Part shown: one piece after another, positions 8,032 through 16,776 of the stretch
How the letters are laid out: every line of letters starts with the position of its first letter
How positions within the stretch are numbered: the first letter of the stretch is position 1
Translations under genes and position numbers: made by a program
Assembly (NCBI RefSeq): GCF_003284965.1
Contig: NZ_QMEW01000005.1
Coordinates: 124,001-188,000, forward strand
DNA: 64,000 nucleotides
Source: Mycolicibacterium sp. GF69
Lineage (GTDB): Bacteria; Actinomycetota; Actinomycetes; Mycobacteriales; Mycobacteriaceae
Direction of reading: 5' to 3'
The notes under the pieces: model-generated
What the model was told of the DNA's origin: nothing
What the model saw: only the letters and a program-made list of their open reading frames with translations
The model's database searches: none

Positions 8032-8805
8032 GTGACCGACCGCCAAGACATAAAGCTCGGACTCGAGGACAGGGTCGTGCTGGTGACCGGCGGCGTACGT
8101 GGCGTCGGCGCCGGGATCAGCGCCGTTTTCGCCGACCAGGGCGCCACTGTGGTGACGTGCGCGCGGCGACCGGTGGACGGGCTGCCGTACGAGTTTCATC
8201 CGTGCGATGTGCGCGACGACGATGCGGTGGCCGCGCTGATCGGGACGATCGGCGAACGGCACGGACGCCTCGACGTCGTGGTGAACAACGCCGGCGGCTC
8301 GCCCTACGTCCTGGCCGCGGAGTCGTCGGCCAAGTTCAGCAGAAAGATCGTCGAACTCAACCTGCTCGGCCCGCTGTCGGTCTCGACCCACGCCAACGCG
8401 CTGATGCAGACCCAGGAGCGCGGCGGCTCGATCGTCAACATCGCCAGCGTCAGCGGTCGCAGGCCCACACCGGGCACCGCGCCATACGGTGCGGCGAAAG
8501 CCGGTATGGAGAGCATCACCGCCACGCTGGCGGTCGAGTGGGCGCCGAAGGTCCGGGTCAACTCGGTCGTCGTCGGAATGGTCGAGACCGAACAGTCCGA
8601 TCTCTTCTACGGCGACGCGGATTCGATCGCGGCGATCTCGGCCAACGTGCCTCTGGGCAGGCTCGCCACACCGGCCGACGTGGGCTGGGCGGCAGCGTTT
8701 TTGGCGTCCGACGCGGCCTGCTACATCAGCGGCGCATCGCTCGAGGTGCATGGCGGCGGGGAACCCCCGCACTACTTGGCGACCACCACCGCCGACATCA
8801 AATAG
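8032..8805 (+). CDS. Short-chain dehydrogenase/reductase, Rv3549c-like
   Basis: A 257-residue classical SDR with a TGGVRGVGAGI cofactor motif near residues 19-29, NNAGG at about 84-88, catalytic Ser in NIASVSG and the YGAAK Tyr/Lys pair near residue 153. The order (KstR2 box, Rv3549c-like, Rv3548c-like) matches M. tuberculosis, where these SDRs belong to the KstR2 regulon and probably oxidise a hydroxyacyl-CoA from the C/D rings; the exact step is not proven. GTG start: TACGCT ends 6 nt before it and there is no Shine-Dalgarno, so the mRNA is likely leaderless. Confidence 0.82.
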   Translation: MTDRQDIKLGLEDRVVLVTGGVRGVGAGISAVFADQGATVVTCARRPVDGLPYEFHPCDVRDDDAVAALIGTIGERHGRLDVVVNNAGGSPYVLAAESSAKFSRKIVELNLLGPLSVSTHANALMQTQERGGSIVNIASVSGRRPTPGTAPYGAAKAGMESITATLAVEWAPKVRVNSVVVGMVETEQSDLFYGDADSIAAISANVPLGRLATPADVGWAAAFLASDAACYISGASLEVHGGGEPPHYLATTTADIK

Positions 8806-8836
8806 CGCGTTCAATCAAGCGAGGAGACAAGGGATC

Positions 8837-9742
8837 ATGGGATTGCTCGACGGCCGTGTGGTCATCGTGACGGGTTCGGGTGGCGGCATCGGCCGGGCGC
8901 ACGCGCTGGCGTTCGCCGCCGAGGGCGCCCGGGTGGTCGTCAACGACATCGGCGTCGGTCTGGACGGGTCACCCGCCGGCGGCGGTAGCGCCGCGCAGAA
9001 CGTCGTCGACGAAATCACCGCCGCCGGAGGCGAAGCGGTGGCCAATGGCGCCAACGTCGCCGACTGGGCCCAGGCCGAGGGCTTGATCCAGGCCGCGGTC
9101 GATGCGTTCGGCGGCCTGGACGTCCTGGTCAACAACGCCGGCATCGTGCGCGACCGGATGTTCGCCAACACCAGTGAGGAAGAGTTCGACGCCGTCACCG
9201 CGGTACATCTCAAGGGCCACTTCGCGACCATGCGGCACGCTGCGGCGTACTGGCGCGCGCAATCCAAGGCCGGCAATCAGGTGGCCGCCCGGATCATCAA
9301 CACGAGTTCGGGCGCCGGCTTGCAAGGCAGTGTGGGACAAGCGAACTACAGTGCAGCCAAGGCGGGGATCGCAGCGCTGACCCTGGTGGCCAGCGCCGAG
9401 ATGGGCCGCTACGGGGTCACGGTCAACGCGATCGCCCCGTCGGCACGGACCCGGATGACCGAGACCGTGTTCGCCGACATGATGGCGACCCAGGGCCAGG
9501 ATTTCGACGCCATGGCGCCGGAGAACGTCTCACCGCTGGTGGTCTGGCTCGGCAGCGTCGAATCCAAGGACGTGACGGGACGCATGTTCGAGGTCGAAGG
9601 CGGCATCGTGCGAGTGGCCGAGGGCTGGGCTCACGGGCCACAGATGGACAAGGGCGCCCGGTGGGACCCCGCCGAGCTCGGCCCGGTGGTCACCGATCTG
9701 CTCGCCAAGGCGCGTCCTGCGGTGCCCGTTTACGGCGCCTGA
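8837..9742 (+). CDS. Short-chain dehydrogenase/reductase, Rv3548c-like
   Basis: A 301-residue SDR with TGSGGGIGRAHALAFAAEG at residues 13-31, NNAGIV near residue 98, and the catalytic pair in YSAAKAG. A C-terminal extension of about 50 residues ends in ARPAVPVYGA, as in 3-hydroxyacyl-CoA dehydrogenases of the peroxisomal multifunctional type. It probably dehydrogenates a 3-hydroxyacyl-CoA in sterol C/D-ring beta-oxidation, as inferred from its KstR2-regulon neighbours. The start at 8837 has GAGGAG upstream; longer in-frame starts would overlap the preceding gene. It lies 31 bases downstream of the previous SDR and is co-transcribed with it. Confidence 0.82.
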   Translation: MGLLDGRVVIVTGSGGGIGRAHALAFAAEGARVVVNDIGVGLDGSPAGGGSAAQNVVDEITAAGGEAVANGANVADWAQAEGLIQAAVDAFGGLDVLVNNAGIVRDRMFANTSEEEFDAVTAVHLKGHFATMRHAAAYWRAQSKAGNQVAARIINTSSGAGLQGSVGQANYSAAKAGIAALTLVASAEMGRYGVTVNAIAPSARTRMTETVFADMMATQGQDFDAMAPENVSPLVVWLGSVESKDVTGRMFEVEGGIVRVAEGWAHGPQMDKGARWDPAELGPVVTDLLAKARPAVPVYGA

Positions 9743-9792
9743 CCGTCAGCGCCGGTCATCGCCGAGTGCCCTGCGCGATCGCGGCTGCCCGC

Positions 9793-9798
9793 TACCAT
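9793..9798 (+). promoter_or_regulatory. Candidate -10 element of the polysaccharide cluster
   Basis: TACCAT fits the mycobacterial TANNNT -10 pattern and lies 38 bases before the TTG start of the first glycosyltransferase, in the 94-base gap after the last sterol gene. No convincing -35 was seen. It would separate the polysaccharide genes transcriptionally from the KstR2 operon. Confidence 0.35.
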
Positions 9799-9836
9799 CA
9801 CTTCTGACGCGTAGCGAGTTTCGGGGGGACTGACGA

Positions 9837-10964
9837 TTGCAATCGCCATCGGAGCACGGTCGGCCTCTGCGCTTCGCCTTTCTGACCGAGCTCTACCATC
9901 CGAGCGTTGGTGGACAGGAGATCTTCTTCCAGGAGCTCGCCGAGGCGATGGTCCGTCGCGGGCATCGGGTCGACGTCCACAGCATCGGCCACCAGGGCGG
10001 GCTGCCCGACACCGAAGTGATCAACGGGGTCCTCGTCCACCGGAATCCGAACGGCGGCCGCTATCAGGCGCCGCGGTTGGCCGCGATGCGCCGCAACTGG
10101 TTTGACATCGTCAAGTACAGCGTTGCGGTGCACCGGCTCGCCTCCAGGGACCCCTACGACTTCTTCCTGCTCAACCAGTGGCCGCTCATGCACGTGGTCG
10201 CGCTCCCCGCACGCGTGCGATCGCGTAGCGCCGTGCACTGGTGTGAGATCCGCCAAGACCGGCTGCTGCGCCTGCTGCAGGCACAGTTACCGAAGCGGGT
10301 GGGGATGAACTTCGCCGTCAGCGAGTCGGTGGCAGCGGCCATCCGCCAGCAGTCCGGGGCCGATTGCGGTGTCCTGCCCAGCGGTATCGAATCGACGCGG
10401 TATCGGTCCGCGCCCCGTGAAGACCGCTCGGGGGCGCTATACGTCGGGCGGTTGGCACCGCACAAGAACCTGCCGCTGCTCGTCGACGCCTTCGCGCTCG
10501 CGGCCGGCCGCGGTTTCGCAGGCGACCTCGTGATCGCAGGTGACGGCCCGGCGCGCCGCGACATCGAGAACTATGCCCGCCGGTCGCCGGTGGCGGCGCG
10601 GGTGCACGTCCTGGGGCCGGTCGAGGAGGCGAAGAAGATCGAGCTGCTGTGCCGGTCATCGGTCCTCGGGATGCCGAGCCGTCGGGAGGGATTTCCGCGG
10701 GTGATCGCGGAGGCGATGGCCAGCGGTCTGCCGGTGGTGACGGCCGATTTCGCCGAGAACGGGGCACGCGATGTCGTCCGGCAGTACGGCGCCGGTGTGG
10801 TCTGCGGCACCGATTCGGAGGACTTCGCCGGTGGTTTGCGCGATGCGCAAGCGCACTGGGATGGGTTTTCCCGAGCCGGGCTGGCCGGCGCCCAGATGCT
10901 GGACTGGTCCCATATCGCCGAGACGCTCGAAGCACACGCCCGCGCAGTGGTCGGGCGCGGGTGA
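9837..10964 (+). CDS. GT4-family glycosyltransferase
   Basis: A 375-residue GT-B glycosyltransferase. The N-terminal acceptor domain starts FAFLTELYHPSVGGQEIFFQ with the Gly-Gly loop. The C-terminal donor domain has YVGRLAPHKNLPLLVDAF near residue 202 and the EX7E motif in EGFPRVIAEAMASGLPVV around residues 280-300. GT4 enzymes transfer a sugar from a nucleotide donor with retention; donor and acceptor cannot be told here. It is the first gene of the polysaccharide cluster. The start is a TTG with a G-rich Shine-Dalgarno (GGGGGG, 9823-9828) about 8 bases upstream. Soluble or peripherally membrane-bound, on the cytoplasmic face. Confidence 0.85.
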   Translation: MQSPSEHGRPLRFAFLTELYHPSVGGQEIFFQELAEAMVRRGHRVDVHSIGHQGGLPDTEVINGVLVHRNPNGGRYQAPRLAAMRRNWFDIVKYSVAVHRLASRDPYDFFLLNQWPLMHVVALPARVRSRSAVHWCEIRQDRLLRLLQAQLPKRVGMNFAVSESVAAAIRQQSGADCGVLPSGIESTRYRSAPREDRSGALYVGRLAPHKNLPLLVDAFALAAGRGFAGDLVIAGDGPARRDIENYARRSPVAARVHVLGPVEEAKKIELLCRSSVLGMPSRREGFPRVIAEAMASGLPVVTADFAENGARDVVRQYGAGVVCGTDSEDFAGGLRDAQAHWDGFSRAGLAGAQMLDWSHIAETLEAHARAVVGRG

Positions 10965-10994
10965 GAAGAAGTCGGACATACAAGGGGACAGCAG

Positions 10995-11948
10995 ATGCGG
11001 ATCATGATCACCGGCGGAGCGGGCTTCGTCGGCAAGCAGTTGGTGCAGATCCTGCGGGAACGGTCGGAGTTGCTGGTCGCCGACCTGCTGCGCTACGGCA
11101 CGCCGGACTGGTTAACCGGTGAGCTCGACGGTTTCGCTTTCCGCCGCATCGATATCCGGGACGCCGCACAGACGCGCGAGCTCATCGAGCAGTTCACTCC
11201 CGACGTGATCGTCCACCTGGCGGCGATCCACTACATCCCGGAATGCGACGAGGATCCCGCGAACGCCGTCGCGACCAACGTCGCGGGCACAGTCAACCTG
11301 CTGTCGGCGTGCCCGGAGGGCACCCGGTTCGTATTCGCCAGCAGCGGAGCGGTGTATCAACCCGACGAGGCGGCGCATCGCGAACTCGAATCCGTTGTCG
11401 CCCCTGCCGACATCTACGGCTTCACCAAACAGCACGGCGAGGACTATCTGCGCAAGCTGGCGGCGACCCGCGGTCTGGCCGGTGTGATCGTGCGACTCTT
11501 CAACGTCATCGGGCCCGGGGAGACCAACCCCCATCTGCTGCCGGCGATCGTCGCTCAGCTGCGGGACAACCCGGAGGTCATCTACCTCGGTAACACCTGG
11601 CCCAAGCGCGACTACATCGACGTCCTGGACGCCGCCGAGGGGTTTGCGGCCGCCGCGCTCGGCGCGTCACCGGCGCCGGGCAGTTGCGATGTGGTGAATT
11701 TGGCCAGCGGACAACAATATTCGGTCAATGAGATCGTCGAGCGGTTGAAAGCGGTTAGCGGACTGGACTTCGAGGTGCGTCAGGACGAGCGGCGGGTACG
11801 CGCCGTCGACCGGCCGTTTCTCGGTGCAGACATCGCACGGATCCGCGACCGGTTCGACTGGACGCCGAAGCGCGGACTCGACGAGACTCTGAAACGCATG
11901 TGGGACAACCCGGATTTCCTGCCGGAGCTGGAAGGACGCCTGAGGTAA
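10995..11948 (+). CDS. NAD-dependent nucleotide-sugar epimerase/dehydratase
   Basis: A 317-residue extended SDR. The NAD-binding TGGAGFVGKQL is at residues 6-16, the catalytic Ser region is FVFASSGAVYQ and the YGFTK Tyr/Lys pair is near residue 139. RLFNVIGPGETNPH is typical of the UDP-glucose/GDP-mannose epimerase-dehydratase group. It probably makes an activated sugar for the neighbouring glycosyltransferases, such as an epimerised or deoxy sugar; the exact substrate is open. It lies 30 bases after the first GT4 gene and 2 bases before the second, so it belongs to the same operon. Confidence 0.82.
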   Translation: MRIMITGGAGFVGKQLVQILRERSELLVADLLRYGTPDWLTGELDGFAFRRIDIRDAAQTRELIEQFTPDVIVHLAAIHYIPECDEDPANAVATNVAGTVNLLSACPEGTRFVFASSGAVYQPDEAAHRELESVVAPADIYGFTKQHGEDYLRKLAATRGLAGVIVRLFNVIGPGETNPHLLPAIVAQLRDNPEVIYLGNTWPKRDYIDVLDAAEGFAAAALGASPAPGSCDVVNLASGQQYSVNEIVERLKAVSGLDFEVRQDERRVRAVDRPFLGADIARIRDRFDWTPKRGLDETLKRMWDNPDFLPELEGRLR

Positions 11949-11950
11949 CC

Positions 11951-13081
11951 ATGGGTACCGAACGCATCGATCTGCTTTTCGATGCCCGGCATATTCGGCA
12001 GAGTGGTATCGGAACCTACATCGCAACCCTGCTCCCGCACCTGGAACAGACCTTCGCGGCCCACGGGTTGTCGTTGGCGGTTCTGGTCGCCGAGCATGCC
12101 GCACCGAACCTGCTGGCTTCGACGACGGCCGTCGTCGAACCCGAGATGGCGCCGATGTACTCGGTCGCCGAGCAGCGGGTGTGGCGTCGGGCGATGAATA
12201 CCGTTGGCCCACGTGGCTTCTGGGTTCCGCACTACCCGTTTCCCTTGGCGGCGCTGACGCTGGGGAACCGAAAGCCCCTGCTGTTCAGCACCGTTCACGA
12301 CACTTTGCACGCGATGAGCCGCGCCGCAGGCGGCCACAACATCAACCTCGCGCGGCGGATGTACGCGCGCATGATGCTGAACCTCGACGCGCGGATGTGC
12401 CGCAGGATCTTCGCGCCCTCCGATGCGACGGCGTCGTCGTTGCGGGCGATCGCGCCCGCGGCAGCGGTGACCGTCACGCCGATCCCGGTCGACGACGAGT
12501 GGTTCAAGCCGGCGGATCGGACGCTGTCACCGGTCTCCGGCCGGTACATCCTCTATGTCGGTAACGCGAAGTATCACAAGAACCTGCCGCTGTTACTGGA
12601 GGCGTACGCCGAAGTCGCTCATCGTGTTCCGCAGAGACTGGTGATAGCGGGCAGCGGTGAGGCGCTGCGCGACAGCGACGAAAGAGTCGCTGCGATGGCG
12701 GCTCGGCACGGCGACCGCGTGGCGGTGCTGGGCCGGCTGGACTTCGATGTCCTGCGTGCGCTCGTGGCATCGGCCGACCTGCTGGTGATGCCTTCCCGGT
12801 ACGAGGGGGCGGGCCTGCCGCCGATCGAGGCGATGGCCTCACATACGGCAGTCCTGGCCTCCGACATCCCCGCGTTGCGCGAGACGTGCGGAGACGGCGC
12901 ACAGTACTTCGATCCTCGTGACCACCGCGCGTTGGCCGCGCTGCTGGCCGAGTACTGCCTCGACGACGCCGCCAGAGACCAGTTGGCGACCAGCGGGTGG
13001 ATACACGTCAACGCTCGCCAGGCGGCCATTTCCTTCGACACCGCACCGCGAGTTGTGGCGGCCGAACTGGCTCGCGGCTGA
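11951..13081 (+). CDS. GT4-family glycosyltransferase
   Basis: A 376-residue GT-B enzyme. The N-terminal segment LLFDARHIRQSGIGTYIATL matches mannosyl/rhamnosyltransferases of the mannosyltransferase B group. The donor domain has YVGNAKYHKNLPLLLEAYAE near residue 200 and an EX7E-type motif in EGAGLPPIEAMASHTAVL near residue 285. The ATG at 11951 follows the epimerase stop by 2 bases with GAGGT upstream; the longer in-frame start at 11900 would overlap the epimerase. It likely adds one sugar to the polysaccharide repeat unit at the inner face of the membrane. It ends convergent with the BcsB-like gene. Confidence 0.84.
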   Translation: MGTERIDLLFDARHIRQSGIGTYIATLLPHLEQTFAAHGLSLAVLVAEHAAPNLLASTTAVVEPEMAPMYSVAEQRVWRRAMNTVGPRGFWVPHYPFPLAALTLGNRKPLLFSTVHDTLHAMSRAAGGHNINLARRMYARMMLNLDARMCRRIFAPSDATASSLRAIAPAAAVTVTPIPVDDEWFKPADRTLSPVSGRYILYVGNAKYHKNLPLLLEAYAEVAHRVPQRLVIAGSGEALRDSDERVAAMAARHGDRVAVLGRLDFDVLRALVASADLLVMPSRYEGAGLPPIEAMASHTAVLASDIPALRETCGDGAQYFDPRDHRALAALLAEYCLDDAARDQLATSGWIHVNARQAAISFDTAPRVVAAELARG

Positions 13082-13092
13082 CGCCGGCCGTC

Positions 13093-15066
13093 CTAATCTG
13101 CGGTTCGCGCCCCGGGCGGGCGCCGCCGGCGGGACAACACCACCACCGCCACAGCGAGGACCGCCACGGCGGTGGCCACGCCTGCGCCGACGACGACCCA
13201 ACGGTTCATGGTGTGCGGGTTCGGCGTCTCGTACACATCGGCCTGCGCGCGGATCGTGACATTGGTCGGGACCCCGGCCGCACCGGCGGCAAGCACATCC
13301 CCGGTCAGCGCGGACCAGCCGCCGTCCTGCCCGTCGAGGTAGGCGAACAACGGGTCCACCAGCGACCAAGCATCAGTAGTGGTGACGAGGACGACCGAAC
13401 GGTTGCGAGGCCGGTCGGCGAACGCCTGGATGGATCCGAGGCCACCGTCGATGTCGGCGCGAAGTTCGGTCTGCAGCCCGACGTCCACGGCTTTACCGTC
13501 ACCACCGATCGGTGGGTTCAGCGACGTCTCTGCTATCGCCGCGGACCTGGCCACGATCAGCGCTCCGGTTTCGGAATCGGCGGCGACCCCGAGCTCCACG
13601 ACCTGAGGTGTGAGCGGTTGGCCGGTGAGACGAGCAATGGCGGTGACCACGCGGGTGGCGTAGGACAGCTGGTCCGGGCTGCTGCCGTCCAGCGCCACCA
13701 TGAACCCCGGGCTGAATTCGGATGGCACGGCGCCGAAGCCCCCGAGCGGAGGGCCGCCTCGGCGCATCGTCAACGTCGAGCGCGGGTCCACCTGGAACGT
13801 GATCGGCACGATCAACGGCCCACACATCTCGTGCGGTGTATAGGTGAACGTGAAATCGAGATTGACCCATTGGCTGAATGTCTGGCTCGGCAGGTCGAAC
13901 GTCGCGTCCAGCACTCCGCTGTTGTCCAGCGCGGTTCGGTAGACCACGGCTCCGTCGGAACGGATGATGACGCTGGCAGCGTCGTCCCTGGGCACCGGCG
14001 TGTAGTCGGCGAGCAGGTGCACCTGCACGCTCTCGACGCGGCCCGTCCCGAGTGCGGCGCGATCGACTCCGACGGTCAGGCGGCCAATCCGAAGCACATC
14101 TGTCTTGCCGCTCATACCCAACTGGCTGAACGTCAGCACATCACCGTCGGGGGTGGTGTTCGATCCTGCCTGGTTGATTCGGGCGGTGGCCGTCTGCACC
14201 AACTTCTGCAGGTCGTCGATGAGCAGCGAAACCTGGGTCGAGAGCTCGTCACCGTCGCCCGCGAACCGCAAGTACACATTCGGACTTCCGGGGTTCTCGA
14301 TGCGGATACCGGCCGAACCGCCCCGCTCGACGACGACCGCGCGCGTCAGCTGCCCGGCCGGTGCCGGCGCGGCGCCACGGTTCAGGGTCTCGACCGAGAC
14401 CGACAGCGGCGCAGGGTGATACAGCCGTGTCAGGGCGGACGCCACGGTCAGGACGGACTCTTGTTCGGCCGCGTCGGCGTCGGCGGGCGCGTAGATCACG
14501 ACTCTCTCCAGCACCGGCGGGAAGAAGTTCGCGACGGTCGTCGCCGGCGACTCCGCCCCGGCGAAAACGGCCGCCAGATCGCTGATGAACAACTGCTGGA
14601 GGGGGCCACAGAAGCGGTCGCCGGTCTCGCGGGTCCGCAGCGTGAACGACAGGTCGACCGTTGATCCGCGGGTCCGTGCCGCCGAGATGTCGACATCGAG
14701 TGGTGTGACGGCCCGATCGGATGTGGCCGGCGGAAGATCGACCGCCGCGAGCACCCGTCCGCCCCCGTCGTTGATCTCGAGATATCCGCCGTCGATGTTC
14801 ATCGGCGCGTGCATCACACCCTGCAACCGCACGGCTTTCAGCCCGGCGGGCACCGGCACGGCGAAGCTCGTCGCGCTGTTTGGGCTCAGATAGGTCTGGG
14901 ATTCCAATCCGAGCGTGGACCAGGTCAGTGTCACGTCCGGCGGGCCGGGGTCATCGGGTTGTGCGAACGCCGGGCCGAGCACCGGCCCCGCCAGCAGTGC
15001 CGGCAGAAAGAACAAGATCGTCGATATCGCCGAGATGGATGCACGCGCCACGGTGCGTCGACTCAT
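13093..15066 (-). CDS. BcsB-like exported, membrane-anchored polysaccharide export subunit
   Basis: A 657-residue protein with an N-terminal signal sequence (residues 1-36, ending GPAFAQ), a large beta-rich exported part and a single C-terminal membrane helix (about residues 618-640) followed by an Arg-rich cytoplasmic tail. The repeated jelly-roll and ferredoxin-like pattern, with a conserved CGP near FCGPLQQL and again MCGPLIVPITF, resembles BcsB, the cellulose synthase partner that guides the glucan across the periplasm. No bcsA-like synthase is present here, so the partner is probably the Wzx/Wzy machinery. The start is the ATG at 15066 with GAGGA upstream. It is the only minus-strand gene inside the cluster core. 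Confidence 0.7.
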   Translation of the reverse strand: MSRRTVARASISAISTILFFLPALLAGPVLGPAFAQPDDPGPPDVTLTWSTLGLESQTYLSPNSATSFAVPVPAGLKAVRLQGVMHAPMNIDGGYLEINDGGGRVLAAVDLPPATSDRAVTPLDVDISAARTRGSTVDLSFTLRTRETGDRFCGPLQQLFISDLAAVFAGAESPATTVANFFPPVLERVVIYAPADADAAEQESVLTVASALTRLYHPAPLSVSVETLNRGAAPAPAGQLTRAVVVERGGSAGIRIENPGSPNVYLRFAGDGDELSTQVSLLIDDLQKLVQTATARINQAGSNTTPDGDVLTFSQLGMSGKTDVLRIGRLTVGVDRAALGTGRVESVQVHLLADYTPVPRDDAASVIIRSDGAVVYRTALDNSGVLDATFDLPSQTFSQWVNLDFTFTYTPHEMCGPLIVPITFQVDPRSTLTMRRGGPPLGGFGAVPSEFSPGFMVALDGSSPDQLSYATRVVTAIARLTGQPLTPQVVELGVAADSETGALIVARSAAIAETSLNPPIGGDGKAVDVGLQTELRADIDGGLGSIQAFADRPRNRSVVLVTTTDAWSLVDPLFAYLDGQDGGWSALTGDVLAAGAAGVPTNVTIRAQADVYETPNPHTMNRWVVVGAGVATAVAVLAVAVVVLSRRRRPPGARTAD

Positions 15067-15353
15067 AACCGGTCCTCGGCACGCGCAGCGGCCGCCTGCC
15101 CGGCCCGAACAGTTTGCTGTGCAATCGCTGACGAGAGGGAACTGACCGGGTGCACGCGGTTCTACTTTCGAGTGTTCGAGCATCGTGGTCCAAACAGGGC
15201 TTGGACTATACCGGCGGATACCGAGGCGGACGCGTTGTTTGCACCCTGTGCTGTACGGCTCTGCTGAGTGTTGCCGCCAGAGCGGTTCCTTCTGGGATAG
15301 CGTTAGCGCGACCGGCGATCACGAGGGAGGGTCTCGGCAATGAAGGGTCGCAG
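15067..15353. promoter_or_regulatory. Divergent promoter region between the bcsB-like and wzc-like genes
   Basis: This 287-base stretch holds no convincing gene: open frames running through it are upstream extensions of the two flanking genes. It is noticeably less GC-rich than the rest (for example around 15193-15212). It must carry promoters for both the BcsB-like gene (minus) and the copolymerase-polymerase-flippase operon (plus). No specific regulator site was recognised. Confidence 0.4.
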
Positions 15354-16760
15354 TTGACTGTTCAGGACTTCGCGCAGATGTTGCGCAGCCGCTGGAAGTT
15401 CATTTGCGGCGTAATCCTCACCGTAGTTCTGGCTGCTTTCGTCTACGCCTTCATCGCAACCCCGCAATACCAGGCCACCACGCGCCTGTTTGTCGCCACC
15501 CCATCCGATGGCACCAACACCCAGACCTACGACGGCGGTCTGTTCGCCGAACGGCGGGTGCTCTCCTACAGCGAACTGCTGACCGGTGACGAAGTGGCGC
15601 AACGCACGATCGACAAGCTCGGACTCGATATGAGCCCCGCCGAGCTGGTCGGGAAGGTCGAGGCCGACGTACCTGTCGACACCGTCCTGATCGACGTCAC
15701 CGTGTCGGACCGGTCGGCCACCCGAGCACGAGACATCGCCAACACGCTGGCCGACGAGTTCGTCGTCATGGCGGCTGGGCTGGAGACCCCTGACTTGGGT
15801 ACCGAACCGAATGCACGGGTGGTCGTCCAGCAACGGGCCGACCTCCCCGAAAGTCCGGTGGCGACGAAGGGCGTACGTACCCTGGCCATCGCCGCCCTGG
15901 TGGGCGCGCTGCTCGGCATCGTCTCAGCCCTCATCCGTGAGCGATTCGACGATTCGGTCAGAAAGCCGGAAGTGCTCGAGGAGATCACGGGCGTCGGCGT
16001 TCTCGGCAGTATCCCGTTCGACGCGCAGCGTCGAGACAATCCGGTTGTCTCGTTCAGAACCGATCCGTCAGCGTTCGCAGAGAGTTTCCGGGAACTGCGC
16101 GCCAACGTGCGATTCCTCGAAGTCGCCGACGGGCCACGTGTGCTTCTGGTGGCCAGCGCCATGCCCGGCGAGGGGCGGACCGTCACCGCGATCAACCTCT
16201 CGCTGGCGCTGACCGAGGCCGGCCACGACGTGGTGGTCGTCGACGGTGATTTGCGACGCCCGATGATCGCGACCCACCTGAGCCTGGCCGGACGGTCGGG
16301 TTTGAGCACGGTGCTCACCGGAGCGGCGTCGGTTCAGGAGGCGCTGCAAAAGACACCGTTCTCCCGGTTGACCGCGCTCACTTCCGGCGTCGTTGCGCCC
16401 AACCCCGTCGAGTTGCTCGAGTCCCGCGCGACGGGCGAGGTCTTGGCCCAGTTGGGCGCGCAGTTCGACTACGTGATCGTCGACTCTCCCTCGATGCTGG
16501 TGACTGATGCTGCGCTCTTGGCCGCGAATTCCCAAGGGGTGCTGTTGATCAGCCGATTCGGCAAGACGAAGCGTGCTCAACTGGCGCATGCGGTCAGTAC
16601 GCTCGAACGCGCCGGTGCGCCGCTGCTCGGCGGCGTTCTGACGATGACGCCCGCCGAGAAGAGGCCGAAAGAGGCCGGTTACCACCTCAAAGCCAGTGAT
16701 TCGCAACAGGATTCGCAGGAACGCGACCGGCGTCGGCGCCACCGCTCGCACGAGAAGTGA
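15354..16760 (+). CDS. Wzz/Wzc-like polysaccharide copolymerase with BY-kinase-type ATPase domain
   Basis: A 468-residue protein. The Wzz domain is flanked by two membrane helices (about residues 15-36 and 174-194) and followed by a cytoplasmic ATPase domain. Walker A is at 268-276 (SAMPGEGRT), with Arg275 where BY-kinases have Lys. Walker A' is VVVVDGDLRRP (293-303) and Walker B is FDYVIVDSPS (371-380). The C-terminal tail is Arg/Ser-rich and lacks the usual tyrosine cluster. Such proteins set chain length and coordinate export. The TTG start at 15354 was chosen because GAAGGG lies 7 bases upstream and the first helix follows directly; the open frame extends to 15150 without homology. Confidence 0.8.
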   Translation: MTVQDFAQMLRSRWKFICGVILTVVLAAFVYAFIATPQYQATTRLFVATPSDGTNTQTYDGGLFAERRVLSYSELLTGDEVAQRTIDKLGLDMSPAELVGKVEADVPVDTVLIDVTVSDRSATRARDIANTLADEFVVMAAGLETPDLGTEPNARVVVQQRADLPESPVATKGVRTLAIAALVGALLGIVSALIRERFDDSVRKPEVLEEITGVGVLGSIPFDAQRRDNPVVSFRTDPSAFAESFRELRANVRFLEVADGPRVLLVASAMPGEGRTVTAINLSLALTEAGHDVVVVDGDLRRPMIATHLSLAGRSGLSTVLTGAASVQEALQKTPFSRLTALTSGVVAPNPVELLESRATGEVLAQLGAQFDYVIVDSPSMLVTDAALLAANSQGVLLISRFGKTKRAQLAHAVSTLERAGAPLLGGVLTMTPAEKRPKEAGYHLKASDSQQDSQERDRRRRHRSHEK

Positions 16761-16776
16761 GTAGGTCGGCAGAGTC

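Noticed and set aside
9740..9758. TGACCG/CGGTCA hairpin at the end of the second SDR gene as a terminator
   Set aside because: Only 6-bp arms, partly in the stop codon, no T-tract; too weak to list.
15150..15353. N-terminal extension of the Wzc-like protein
   Set aside because: The extra 68 residues have no Wzz features and would cover the whole divergent promoter; the TTG at 15354 has a good Shine-Dalgarno.
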